64,000 bases of DNA from Hephaestia sp. MAHUQ-44. GTDB taxonomy: Bacteria > Pseudomonadota > Alphaproteobacteria > Sphingomonadales > Sphingomonadaceae. Location: the NCBI RefSeq assembly GCF_023806085.1, contig NZ_JAMSLX010000002.1:62001-126000 (forward strand), read 5' to 3'. The position numbers were made by a program, and so were the translations under genes. The notes beneath the pieces are model-generated. The model saw only the letters and a program-made list of their open reading frames with translations, was not told where the DNA came from and searched no databases. Shown piece by piece: positions 16,854 to 25,195 of the stretch. Position 1 is the stretch's first letter. Every line of letters starts with the position of its first letter.

Positions 16854-18522
16854 GCGGTTTCTGACACCATAGCGGGATCATGCCCGCGAACAGCGCGGGG
16901 TGATCGGCTTCGAGCGTGTCCCATCGTTGCGGATCGAGGGGGGAGGCGTGGTCGCCGAATCGCTCGTGGAACAGGCGCCGCGCCTCGGGGGATGCGTCGA
17001 TTCCTGCCAGATTCAGGCCCGCTGCATCGAGCATCCAAGCGATCTCGGGCAGGTCGAACTGGTGTTCGAGGACGTGGAACAGCAGATCGCGGCATCCGCT
17101 CAGGCTCCAGAAATCGTCGCTTTCGGTGAGGCGTGCGAGCGGTGCTTCGGGCGGCAGCGCCAGGATGTGGGCGCGCAAGGCCCGGATGCCGTCATCGCCC
17201 TGCCAGCCTTGCGCCTCGATCAGCGCGTGCGCGTCGCGGACCAGCGCGCGGGCGCGGCGGCTGTAGAGCGCGATCCGCATCACGCCGCCGGGGGCAAGCA
17301 CGCCTGCGAGCGCCCGTACCCCTTCGAGCGGATCAGCGAGATGATGGAGCACCCCGGTCGCGGTGATGAAATCGAAGCGGCCGTTCTCGGGGCTCAGATC
17401 GAGCAGGTCACCCTGAGCGAAGGTGATCGCGGCAAGGCCGAGGCTGGCCGCGTTGCGCTGCGCGAAAGCGAGGCTGGCGCGGCTGAGGTCGACGCCCGTG
17501 ATGACGAGCGACGGGTCCGTCCGCGCCAGATCGATCGCCTCATATCCCGTCCCGCATCCGGCGACGAGCGTCGCGAACGGGGCGGGCGGCAGCGCAGCGC
17601 GGTCGATCCCCGGCAAGCCGGCGAGGTGCGCGCGGACATCGGTGGGGCGCGGCGGCGGCGGCGCGTGCCAGCGCGGATAGGGATGCGATTCATATTGCGT
17701 GCGCACCTGCTGCGAAGCGGGGCGGGCGGTGGCGCCGAGGCTCGGCATCGCCGCAGCAAGCGCGCGTTCCTCGGCGAGATCGGTCAGCGTCCGCTTGACG
17801 AGCGTCGCGACGAGCGGGGACGTGGCAGCAAGCGGCGGCGCATCGAGATCGATCAGCGGCGCATCCATCGCCCGGCGGAGCGTTGCGCGCGTGCTTTGCG
17901 GCGCCGCTGCCTCCGCCGTTGCCAGGGCGGACAGCAGATAGCCGGTCGCGAACCCCTGGAGGGCGAGCGCGGCGGCAAGGGGATCGAGCGCCGGATCGCT
18001 TTGCGCGACGACGTGGCGGCGCAACGCGGCGATCCGGGGTTCCATCGCGGGCAGCGTGTTGCGGCAGCGCGCGAGGAACGCGCGCCACAGCGGATCGCGC
18101 GCGGCCGCCTCGGCATCGACAGTGGGATATTTGAGCAGGAGCAGTTCGGCGGCGGTTTTGGCGAGCGGCTGCGGATCGAGCGCGAGGTCGTCGAGGCAGG
18201 CGAGAAGATGTGCCTCCAGGTCCGCGTCATAGCTGCCCGGCGATAGCGGCGTGATCAGCGTGGCGAGCATCCGTGCGATCGTCGGTCGCGCGGCCGGGGC
18301 ATCGCGCGCCAACCCCAGAGCCGACATCAGCAGGCGCCGCGCGGCCGCCGGATCGTCGCGCGCGAGCAGGCCCGCAAGCTCGACATAAGCGGGTAGGAAG
18401 CCGGGATGGCGCGCGATGCACGCGCGGTAGCGCCCGGCCGCATCGGCGTGGCCGGCGCGGGCGAGCGCGCGCGCTTCGGCGAACTCGGGCGGCGCGGTGC
18501 GGCCGCCCGGCGGCTCAGCCAC
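16843..18522 (-). CDS. TPR-like / SAM-dependent methyltransferase fusion
   Basis: A 559-residue protein. The N-terminal third (about 10-130) is alpha-helical with TPR-like periodicity (AGRYRACIARHPGFLPAYVELAGLLA). The C-terminal half is a class I methyltransferase: motif I LVAGCGTGYEAIDLA near 330, motif II ITGVDLSRASLAFA, and motif IV FDFITATGVLHHLADP. Such TPR-methyltransferase proteins in alphaproteobacteria have no agreed substrate. The start is a GTG at 18522 just inside the end of aroB (8-base overlap), chosen because upstream codons only repeat aroB in another phase. It is probably the third gene of an aroK-aroB operon. Confidence 0.82.
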   Translation of the reverse strand: MAEPPGGRTAPPEFAEARALARAGHADAAGRYRACIARHPGFLPAYVELAGLLARDDPAAARRLLMSALGLARDAPAARPTIARMLATLITPLSPGSYDADLEAHLLACLDDLALDPQPLAKTAAELLLLKYPTVDAEAAARDPLWRAFLARCRNTLPAMEPRIAALRRHVVAQSDPALDPLAAALALQGFATGYLLSALATAEAAAPQSTRATLRRAMDAPLIDLDAPPLAATSPLVATLVKRTLTDLAEERALAAAMPSLGATARPASQQVRTQYESHPYPRWHAPPPPRPTDVRAHLAGLPGIDRAALPPAPFATLVAGCGTGYEAIDLARTDPSLVITGVDLSRASLAFAQRNAASLGLAAITFAQGDLLDLSPENGRFDFITATGVLHHLADPLEGVRALAGVLAPGGVMRIALYSRRARALVRDAHALIEAQGWQGDDGIRALRAHILALPPEAPLARLTESDDFWSLSGCRDLLFHVLEHQFDLPEIAWMLDAAGLNLAGIDASPEARRLFHERFGDHASPLDPQRWDTLEADHPALFAGMIPLWCQKPLSP

Positions 18523-19612
18523 GCGCCGAATCAAGAAAGGCGGCGACCGCGCCGAGATCGACCGAATGGTCGAGATAGGTCTGCCCGATCCCGCGCGCGA
18601 GCAGGAAGGGCAGCGTGCCCGCGTCCATCTTCTTGTCGTGGAGCATATGCGCGACCAGCGTTGCGCCGCTCGCATCGACACCGGCGGCCGCGAGGCCGTC
18701 GGGCAGGCCGACGCTGCGCAGATGCGCGGCGACGCGGGCGGCGTCTTCGGGCGCACACAGCCCTTGTTGGGCCGAGAAGGCGAAAGCGAGCGCCATGCCG
18801 GCGGCAACCGCCTCGCCGTGGAGCAGGCGGCTCGAATAGCCGGTTTCGGCCTCGAGCGCGTGGCCGAAGGTGTGGCCGAGGTTGAGCAGCGCGCGGCGGC
18901 CGCGCGTCTCATGCTCGTCCTCGCCGACGATTCGCGCCTTGGCGGTCACCGAATGCGTGATCGCGTGCTGGCGCGCTGCGGCATCGCCCGCGAGCAACCG
19001 GGCGCCGTTCGTCTCGCACCAGCCGAAGAAGGCGGCATCGTCGATCAGCCCGTATTTGACGATCTCGGCATAGCCCGCGCGGGCTTCGCGCGGGGGCAGC
19101 GTATCGAGCGTGTCGGGGTCGATCAGCACCATCGCGGGCTGGTGGAACGCGCCGATCAGATTCTTGCCCGCGGCCGCGTTGATCGCGGTCTTGCCGCCGA
19201 CCGACGAATCGACCTGCGCGAGCAGCGTCGTCGGTATCTGGACGAAATGGCAGCCGCGCTTGAGGATCGCGCAGGTGAAGCCCACCAGATCGCCGATCAC
19301 GCCACCGCCGAGCGCGACGACATGATCGTTGCGCTCGACCCCGAGGTCGAGCAGCCGATCGGTCAGCGCCTCGAGCTGGCCCCAGCTCTTGGTGGCTTCG
19401 CCCGGCGCGAGCACGATCGCTTCGCTCGCCACGCCGGCCGCGGTCAGCGATGCCTGGAGCGTCGCGAGGTGCGGCCGGACATGCTCGTCGGTAACGATCG
19501 CCATCGTCCGGCCGCGCGCGAGCGGGGCGAGGTAATCGGCAGCGCGCCCGATCAGCCCGCGGTCGATATGGATCGGGTAACTGCGCGCACCGAGCGCGAC
19601 ATTGATGGTCAT
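18515..19612 (-). CDS. aroB: 3-Dehydroquinate synthase
   Basis: A 365-residue AroB, second enzyme of the shikimate pathway, converting DAHP to 3-dehydroquinate with NAD+ and a divalent metal. Seen: GGGVIGDLVGF (NAD-binding glycine loop, near 102), QIPTTLLAQVDSSVGGKTAIN (metal/substrate region), KNLIGAFHQP, and the metal-ligand HGEAVAAGM near 240. Length is typical. It overlaps aroK by four bases (ATGA), so the two are translationally coupled. Confidence 0.96.
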   Translation of the reverse strand: MTINVALGARSYPIHIDRGLIGRAADYLAPLARGRTMAIVTDEHVRPHLATLQASLTAAGVASEAIVLAPGEATKSWGQLEALTDRLLDLGVERNDHVVALGGGVIGDLVGFTCAILKRGCHFVQIPTTLLAQVDSSVGGKTAINAAAGKNLIGAFHQPAMVLIDPDTLDTLPPREARAGYAEIVKYGLIDDAAFFGWCETNGARLLAGDAAARQHAITHSVTAKARIVGEDEHETRGRRALLNLGHTFGHALEAETGYSSRLLHGEAVAAGMALAFAFSAQQGLCAPEDAARVAAHLRSVGLPDGLAAAGVDASGATLVAHMLHDKKMDAGTLPFLLARGIGQTYLDHSVDLGAVAAFLDSARG

Positions 19613-20148
19613 TGGCCGAGCGCTTCCAGAATCGCGTTGACGGTGGTTTCGTGCGGCGCGTGATGGCTGGGCACGCGGAGATGTGCCTGCGCATAGATCG
19701 GATTGCGTGTCGCCGCGAGCGTTTCGAGCACCGCGCGCGGATCGGACCCGCGCAGCAGCGGGCGGGTGTCGCGGCGTGCCACGCGATCGACCAGCACCTC
19801 GACATCGGCGTCGAGCCAGATCGCCAGCGCCGATTCGAGGATCAGCGCGCGCGTCTCGTCATTGATGAAGGCGCCGCCGCCGGTCGCGATCACCTTGGGG
19901 GTGCCATCGACCAGCCGCGCGATCACGCGCCGCTCGCCATCGCGGAAATAGGATTCGTCGAATCGCTCGAAAATGTCGGAAATCGTCATCCCCGCGGCGG
20001 TTTCGATTTCGGTATCCGAATCGACGAAGGGCAGGTGAAGCCGCGCGGCGAGCCGACGCCCCACGGTCGATTTGCCCGCGCCCATCAAACCGACGAGCAC
20101 GATGGGCTTGCCCTTCCAGGCGTGTTTGGGGGACCGGCTTTGCATCAT
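19609..20148 (-). CDS. aroK: Shikimate kinase
   Basis: A 179-residue shikimate kinase, which phosphorylates the 3-hydroxyl of shikimate. It has Walker A GLMGAGKSTVG, the DSDTEIE shikimate-binding Asp, GGGAF near 90, and the lid segment RDTRPLLRG. A double ATG (20148 or 20145) begins the protein; 20148 is given. The frame continues upstream into non-conserved sequence. It is first of the minus-strand aroK-aroB-methyltransferase unit and is divergent from the micro-protein gene (97 bases). Confidence 0.95.
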   Translation of the reverse strand: MMQSRSPKHAWKGKPIVLVGLMGAGKSTVGRRLAARLHLPFVDSDTEIETAAGMTISDIFERFDESYFRDGERRVIARLVDGTPKVIATGGGAFINDETRALILESALAIWLDADVEVLVDRVARRDTRPLLRGSDPRAVLETLAATRNPIYAQAHLRVPSHHAPHETTVNAILEALGQ

Positions 20149-20245
20149 CGCGGCCGGGGCTATACAGCGTGCCCCTCGCTCGGGCAAAAGACGGTTCGGC
20201 TCAATCGCGTTGGCCGTCGATCTTTCGCTTCGTACAAGGGTTGCC

Positions 20246-20383
20246 ATGTCTCGTTCGCTAGTGATTCTCCTGCTCATCCTGGTCGTCGTCGTTGGCGGGC
20301 TGTTCTTTCTGGCCGGTCGCGATACCGAGCAGACCCCGGTTCAAGTCGAAAAGGCCGTGGCGCTTGAGAATCTGTCGAGCTGA
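20246..20383 (+). CDS. 45-residue single-pass membrane micro-protein
   Basis: A small frame starting MSRSLVILLLILVVVVGG. Almost the whole N-terminal half is one hydrophobic helix; the rest is a polar tail (DTEQTPVQVEKA). It sits between aroK and the proline-rich protein and overlaps the latter by 20 bases. Such short conserved membrane proteins upstream of a proline-rich exported protein recur in sphingomonads, as far as I recall; function unknown. The hydrophobic composition and position make it more likely real than chance. Confidence 0.6.
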   Translation: MSRSLVILLLILVVVVGGLFFLAGRDTEQTPVQVEKAVALENLSS

Positions 20384-22181
20384 CGTCGCGCTTGGCGCGA
20401 TCGCGCTGTTGCTGGCAGGAGCGTCGATCCCGGCGTTGAGCCAGGACAAGCCCGAATCGATCCTGCCGCCGGGCTTTGGCGACCCCACGCCCGCGCCGGC
20501 CCCGACCCCGACACCAACCCCGCGCGCGACGCCCCGGCCCGCCGCCAGCGCCTCGCCGCGGCTCGTGCTGCCCGATCTCGAGCGCCCCGGCACGACGGCC
20601 ACGCCCGCGCCATCGCCATCGCCATCGCCATCGCCGAGCCCCACCGAAACCCCCGATCAGGCGTCGGTGCTCGCGCGTTACACATTGCCCGCGTTCGCGC
20701 GCCATTCGCTGGCGCGGGTTGGGGCGAGCACCGGCGGGGGGCTGCGCGTCGATGCGTTCGGCAAGGCCGATGGACGCGTCCTCCAGAAATTGATGCGGCG
20801 GCTCGATACGCCGCTGCCGTCGCGTTGGCTGCACATCGGGTTGCGGCGCACGCTCGCCTCGGGGCTCGATACGCCCGTGCACGTCAACGGTGCCGATTTT
20901 GCCGCCGAGCGTGCCTGGCTGTTGCTGCGGCTGGGGGAACCCGTGGTCGCACGGTCGCTGATCCAGGACGTCGACACCGAAAATTATACCCCCAAGCTGC
21001 TTCAGGTGGCGATGCAGGTCGCGCTGGCGACGGGCGATCCGGCGGGGCTGTGTCCGCTCGGCGAGGTGATCGATCGCTATGACGATCGGACGGCGGGCTG
21101 GGCGCTGGCGCGGGCGATGTGTGCCGCGCTCGGTGGCCAGACCGAGCAGGCCGACGCGGCGATGGCGACGATCCGGCGCAATCGCATCGCTACGGGAATC
21201 GACCTTCATCTCGCGCAGAAAGTGCTCGGCGCCGCCTCGCGGCAGGGGGCGGTGACGATCGAGTGGACCGGGGTCAACCAGCTTACCGCGTGGCGCTATG
21301 GGCTGGCGATGGCGACCGGGGAGGAGATTCCCGACGCGCTGTACGCCACGGTCGCGCCGTGGGTGACCGGCTGGCGCGCGACCGCGCCGATGCTGGCCCC
21401 GAGCGCGCGGGCGCTGCCCGCGCAGCAGGCGGCGGCGCGCGGCGTGCTGTCGAACGTCGCATTGGTCGATCTGTTCGGCGCGATCGCCGCGGGCGAGGAT
21501 AGCGGATCGGCCGCGACGGCGGTCGCGAGCGACCTGCGCGGCGCTTATGTCGATCAGGATCGCGCCGATCGCCTGTCGGCGTTGCGCGCGCTCTGGAATG
21601 CGGGCGACAATCCGCTCGATCGCTATGGGCGGCTGGTGATGACCGCGCGCGCGGCGGGTTATGTGACGCCCGCCAACGACACCGCGGAGGCCGATACGAT
21701 CATCGCCTCGATGCTGACCGCCGGGCTCGATCGCGCGGCAATGCGCTGGCAGCCGCACGTCGCGCGCGGCACGGCCGGCTGGGCGATGTTGGCGCTTGCC
21801 AATCCAGCGCCGGGTGGGCGGATCGATTATGGCGATGTCGATGCGGTGCGCGACCGCGACGATCCGTCGCACACCCGCGCGCGGCTGTTTCTGGCCGGGG
21901 CCGCCGGGCTCGGGCGGATGTCGGCCAATGATGCGGAGCGCGCGGCCAAGGCGCTCGATCTGCGGATCGGGGCGATCAATGCGTGGACCCGGGCGATCGA
22001 CGCCGCCGCGGCGCAAAACCAGCCCGCGACGGTGATGCTGCTCGCGGCGATCGGGATGCAGGCCCGCGACTGGCGCGGGGTGCCGCCCGAAAACCTTTAT
22101 CACATCGTCGCATCGCTGCGCGCCACGGGGCTCGAAGGCTATGCGCGGATGATCGCGGCCGAGGCGGTCGGCCGGGTGTGA
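20364..22181 (+). CDS. Exported protein with Pro/Thr-rich linker and helical-repeat body
   Basis: A protein of about 605 residues without a recognised family. From the proposed TTG start it has a signal peptide (ADVALGAIALLLAGASIPALSQ). A low-complexity Pro/Thr/Ser/Ala linker follows (about 30-95), with runs of PT and PS dipeptides, and then a helical, alanine-rich body with TPR/HAT-like spacing. It is probably periplasmic. The TTG at 20364 overlaps the micro-protein gene. The next upstream methionine (20292) would add 24 Arg-rich residues that spoil the signal peptide. Its TGA overlaps the xerD GTG start (GTGA). Confidence 0.7.
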   Translation: MRICRADVALGAIALLLAGASIPALSQDKPESILPPGFGDPTPAPAPTPTPTPRATPRPAASASPRLVLPDLERPGTTATPAPSPSPSPSPSPTETPDQASVLARYTLPAFARHSLARVGASTGGGLRVDAFGKADGRVLQKLMRRLDTPLPSRWLHIGLRRTLASGLDTPVHVNGADFAAERAWLLLRLGEPVVARSLIQDVDTENYTPKLLQVAMQVALATGDPAGLCPLGEVIDRYDDRTAGWALARAMCAALGGQTEQADAAMATIRRNRIATGIDLHLAQKVLGAASRQGAVTIEWTGVNQLTAWRYGLAMATGEEIPDALYATVAPWVTGWRATAPMLAPSARALPAQQAAARGVLSNVALVDLFGAIAAGEDSGSAATAVASDLRGAYVDQDRADRLSALRALWNAGDNPLDRYGRLVMTARAAGYVTPANDTAEADTIIASMLTAGLDRAAMRWQPHVARGTAGWAMLALANPAPGGRIDYGDVDAVRDRDDPSHTRARLFLAGAAGLGRMSANDAERAAKALDLRIGAINAWTRAIDAAAAQNQPATVMLLAAIGMQARDWRGVPPENLYHIVASLRATGLEGYARMIAAEAVGRV

Positions 22182-23083
22182 CCGGCGGCGGGGACCGCGC
22201 GCTGATCGAGCGCTTCCTTGAGATGATGGCCGCCGAAGCCGGGGCGGCCGCCAACACGCTCGCGGCGTATCGCAGCGATCTCGATCTGGCGTCGATCGCG
22301 CTTGGCGGCGCGCTCGCCACGGCGGGCGACGCCGATCTCGCGCGGCTTGGCGATAGCTGGGCGCCGCTCGCGCGCTCGACGGTGGCGCGCAAATCGGCGG
22401 CGCTCAGGCGGTTCTATGCCTTTCTGGCCGATGAAGGGATGCGCGGCGACGATCCGGGGGGCGCCTTGCCGCGACCGGGGACCGCGCGGGCGCTCCCCAA
22501 GACGCTGTCGCACGCCGATGTCGATCGGCTGTTCGCGTGGATCGCGGCGCGGCTGGCGTGCGATCGGCCGGGGGCGAACGATCTCCGGCTCGCTGCGCTG
22601 GTCGAACTGCTCTATGGCTCGGGGCTGCGCGCGACCGAACTGGTGTCGCTGCCGCGCAACGCGATCGCGCCCGATCGCCCGTTCCTGATCCTCAAGGGCA
22701 AGGGCGAGCGCGAGCGGATGGTGCCGATCTCCGATCGCGCACGCGCTGCCGTAGGGGCATGGCGCGAGCATGTGGCACCCGGCCGGCCGTGGCTGTTTCC
22801 CTCGGGCAAGGGACATTTGTCGCGCATCCGGCTGCATCAGTTGATGAAGGCGCTTGCCGCCGAGGCCGGCGTGCCGCCCGATCGCGTCAGCCCGCACGTG
22901 CTGCGCCACGCCTTCGCCACGCACCTGCTCGAAGGCGGCGCGGATCTGCGCGCGTTGCAGGCGATGCTGGGCCATGCCGACATCGCGACCACCGAAATCT
23001 ACACGCATGTCGACGCCCGGCGGCTGGTCGACCTCGTCAACCAACGCCACCCGCTCGTTGACGCGAGCCGCTGGCACGCTTAA
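22178..23083 (+). CDS. xerD: Tyrosine recombinase XerD-like
   Basis: A 301-residue site-specific tyrosine recombinase resolving chromosome dimers at dif with its XerC partner. All catalytic residues are present: Arg151 (SGLRATEL), Lys175, His240 and Arg243 ([13 protein letters not shown]), His266 (LGHADI) and the nucleophile Tyr275 (TTEIYTHV). The N-terminal SAM-like core-binding domain covers 5-95. The GTG start overlaps the preceding stop by four bases. XerC versus XerD cannot be settled by sight; position next to accA and aroK favours XerD. Confidence 0.9.
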   Translation: MTGGGDRALIERFLEMMAAEAGAAANTLAAYRSDLDLASIALGGALATAGDADLARLGDSWAPLARSTVARKSAALRRFYAFLADEGMRGDDPGGALPRPGTARALPKTLSHADVDRLFAWIAARLACDRPGANDLRLAALVELLYGSGLRATELVSLPRNAIAPDRPFLILKGKGERERMVPISDRARAAVGAWREHVAPGRPWLFPSGKGHLSRIRLHQLMKALAAEAGVPPDRVSPHVLRHAFATHLLEGGADLRALQAMLGHADIATTEIYTHVDARRLVDLVNQRHPLVDASRWHA

Positions 23084-23096
23084 CCGAGCCCTCCTG

Positions 23097-24044
23097 ATGG
23101 CAAGCTTTCTCGACTTCGAAAAACCGATCGCCGAGCTTCAGGGCCGGATCGATGAACTGCGTGAGACCGCCAAGGACGGTACGCTGGATATCAGCGCCGA
23201 CGTGGCGCGGCTCCAGACCAAATCGGACAAGCTGTTGCGCGACACCTATGCCCGGCTGACGCCGTGGCAGAAGACGCAGGTCGCGCGGCACCCCGAACGG
23301 CCGCATTTCGGGCATTATATCGAAGGGCTGTTCGACGATTTCCTGCCGCTGGCGGGCGACCGCGCATTTGGCGACGATCAGGCGATCCTCGGCGGCTTCG
23401 CGACCTTCCGCGGGCGCAAGGTGATGGTGATCGGCCATGAGAAGGGCGCCGATACCGCGAGCCGGCTCCGGCACAATTTCGGCATGGGCAAGCCCGAGGG
23501 CTATCGCAAGGCGATCCGCCTGATGCAGCTTGCCGACCGGTTCGGGCTGCCGGTGGTGACGCTGGTCGATACCTCGGGCGCGTTTCCCGGCGTGCAGGCC
23601 GAGGAGCGCGGGCAGGCCGAGGCAATTGCGCGCGCGACCGAGCAATGCCTCGCGCTGGGCGTGCCGATGGTCGCGTCGATCCTTGGCGAGGGCGGATCGG
23701 GCGGTGCGGTCGCGCTGGCGACGGGCAATCGCGTGCTGATGTTCGAACACGCGGTCTATTCGGTGATCTCGCCCGAAGGCTGCGCCTCGATCCTGTGGCG
23801 GACGAGCGACAAGGCGGCCGAAGCGGCCGAGGCGATGAAGGTGACCGCGCAGGATCTCAAAAGCCTGGGCGTGATCGATACGATCGTCCCCGAACCGCTG
23901 GGGGGCGCGCATCGCGAGCCGCAGGCGGCGATCGGTGCGCTGGGCGATGCGATCGACGGCGCGCTGGGCGACTTGGTCGGGATGGACGCGCGCGGGCTGC
24001 GTGACGATCGCCGCGCCAAATTCCTCGCGATCGGCCGACTCTAA
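23097..24044 (+). CDS. accA: Acetyl-CoA carboxylase carboxyltransferase subunit alpha
   Basis: A 315-residue AccA, forming with AccD the carboxyltransferase that makes malonyl-CoA, the first step of fatty-acid synthesis. Typical elements are [14 protein letters not shown] at the start, [53 protein letters not shown], and the oxyanion region [11 protein letters not shown]. Length is canonical. It starts 13 bases after xerD. Confidence 0.96.
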   Translation: MASFLDFEKPIAELQGRIDELRETAKDGTLDISADVARLQTKSDKLLRDTYARLTPWQKTQVARHPERPHFGHYIEGLFDDFLPLAGDRAFGDDQAILGGFATFRGRKVMVIGHEKGADTASRLRHNFGMGKPEGYRKAIRLMQLADRFGLPVVTLVDTSGAFPGVQAEERGQAEAIARATEQCLALGVPMVASILGEGGSGGAVALATGNRVLMFEHAVYSVISPEGCASILWRTSDKAAEAAEAMKVTAQDLKSLGVIDTIVPEPLGGAHREPQAAIGALGDAIDGALGDLVGMDARGLRDDRRAKFLAIGRL

Positions 24045-24058
24045 AAGCACAACGAAAA

Positions 24059-24086
24059 GGGCGGCAAAGCTTTCGCTCCGCCGCCC
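24059..24086. terminator. Bidirectional hairpin between accA and Flp pilin
   Basis: GGGCGGC at 24059-24065 pairs with GCCGCCC at 24080-24086 over a 14-base loop. An A-run precedes it on the plus strand, which gives a U-tract for transcripts coming from the pilin side. It is 15 bases past the accA stop and 29 bases past the pilin stop, so it may serve both. Confidence 0.6.
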
Positions 24087-24114
24087 CGGACGTGTCGAAT
24101 GACGACGCGATCGG

Positions 24115-24288
24115 TTACGAGTTGTTCGTGACCATCGCGGTCTGCACTTCGTTGAAGGTGTTGCCGAGCTGCTTGCCCAGGCCGGTCATCGCAGCAATCG
24201 CGGCAACCGCGATCAGCGCGGCGATCAGGCCGTATTCGATGGCGGTTGCGCCCTTCTTGTCCGAGAAAAACTTGCGAATCGTCTTCAT
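24115..24288 (-). CDS. Flp family type IVb pilin
   Basis: A 57-residue prepilin. The short positively charged leader ends in KKGATAIEYGLIAALIAVA, the Flp signature: processing after Gly, Glu at +5 of the mature protein, and a hydrophobic helix. The TadV-type prepilin peptidase would cleave it, and the Tad secretion system would assemble it into surface pili. No tad/cpa gene lies in this window. A GGAGA ribosome site precedes the ATG. Confidence 0.9.
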   Translation of the reverse strand: MKTIRKFFSDKKGATAIEYGLIAALIAVAAIAAMTGLGKQLGNTFNEVQTAMVTNNS

Positions 24289-24405
24289 GATCCGATCTCC
24301 AATGGTTCCAAACGTTCAGTCACCCGGCCGAACCGGAAAATCCGGACCAGCACAGAAGGGTTTAGGAGGAGGTTATTGACAATTTCTAAACGCGGGCCGG
24401 GGCGA

Positions 24406-24585
24406 TCAACTCTTGCCGTGGGTCGCCACGTTCTTGTCCACCGTGTTCCACAAATTCGTGGTGACATCGGCCAACTGGGTGAGCGCGACCATCATTGCCA
24501 GGACGATGAGCGCGCACATGAAGCCATATTCGATGGCGGCGCCGCCCTTGCGGTTCCGGTAGAGCTTGCAGGCGAAACGCAGCAT
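24406..24585 (-). CDS. Second Flp-like pilin
   Basis: A 59-residue protein with a basic leader (LYRNRKGG) and the mature start AAIEYGFMCALIVLAMMVAL, clearly Flp-type but divergent from its neighbour: it has Cys and Met in the helix and a longer Asp/Asn-rich tail. The start at 24585 gives a normal 15-residue leader; an ATG at 24618 would add 11 residues. It is on the same strand, 117 bases upstream of the other pilin gene, and divergent from mutT. Two adjacent pilin variants may form mixed fibres or one may be a minor pilin. Confidence 0.82.
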   Translation of the reverse strand: MLRFACKLYRNRKGGAAIEYGFMCALIVLAMMVALTQLADVTTNLWNTVDKNVATHGKS

Positions 24586-24641
24586 CGCGGCCCCGTTCTC
24601 TAGGACGTCGAGCGCCATGCCTAGAACGGGAGGGTTAACAA

Positions 24642-25058
24642 ATGAACAAAGCCGGGCTGGGTCCGCCGCTGCTCGTCGTCGCCGCGGCGCTGATCGATGC
24701 GGAGGGGCGCGTTCTGGTGCAGCAGCGCCCGCCGGGCAAATCTCACGCCGGGCTGTGGGAGTTTCCGGGGGGCAAGGTCGAGCCGGGGGAGCGCCCCGAA
24801 GCGGCGCTGGCGCGCGAACTTGGCGAGGAGCTGGGGATCGGGCTCGACCCCGCGGCGCTGGCGCCGGTTTCGTTCGCGACGGGCGAGGCGGTTGGACGAT
24901 CGCTGGTGCTGCTGTTGTTCGCGGGCCGGGTGTGGACGGGTGAGCCTCGGCCGCTCGACGCGGTCGCGCTGCGGTGGTGCGGGATCGACGCACTGCGCGC
25001 CTTGCCGATGCCGCCCGTCGACGTGGCGCTGATCGATCCGCTGGCGCGCAGAGCGTAG
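24642..25058 (+). CDS. mutT: Nudix (deoxy)nucleoside triphosphate pyrophosphohydrolase, MutT-like
   Basis: A 138-residue MutT-type hydrolase. The Nudix box is complete (GGKVEPGE, then RELGEELGI), preceded by LVQQRPPGKSHAGLWEFPGG as in 8-oxo-dGTP hydrolases. Role: removing oxidised dGTP to prevent A-C transversions. A GGGAGGG ribosome site precedes ATG 24642. It is divergent from the pilin genes and convergent with the methyltransferase gene downstream. Confidence 0.92.
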   Translation: MNKAGLGPPLLVVAAALIDAEGRVLVQQRPPGKSHAGLWEFPGGKVEPGERPEAALARELGEELGIGLDPAALAPVSFATGEAVGRSLVLLLFAGRVWTGEPRPLDAVALRWCGIDALRALPMPPVDVALIDPLARRA

Positions 25059-25087
25059 AGCGCCGCCCCTGAACCCAAGCCCCCAAA

Positions 25088-25177
25088 CCGTTCGTGCTGA
25101 GCCTGTCGAAGCACCGTTCTTCTTCTGCTCCGGCGTCGAAAGAAAGCGCGACCCTTCGACGAGCTCAGGGCGAACGG
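25088..25177. repeat. REP-like inverted repeat pair
   Basis: Two 26-base arms face each other. Arm 1 (25088-25113) reads CCGTTCGTGCTGAGCCTGTC with GAAGCA following. Arm 2 (25152-25177) is its near inverse, with CTTCGACGAGCTCAGG and CGAACGG. About 38 bases separate them. The sequence CGTTCGTnCTGAGCnTGTCGAAG is a familiar interspersed palindromic element in sphingomonad and related genomes. It lies between convergent genes, where such elements may stop or stabilise transcripts. Confidence 0.8.
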
Positions 25178-25195
25178 ACAAAACGGGGTCTCCGG

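Noticed and set aside
20608..20636. CRISPR-like or regulatory repeat array
   Set aside because: The 6-base unit is contiguous, without spacers, and lies in a reading frame encoding Pro-Ser; it is a coding microsatellite.
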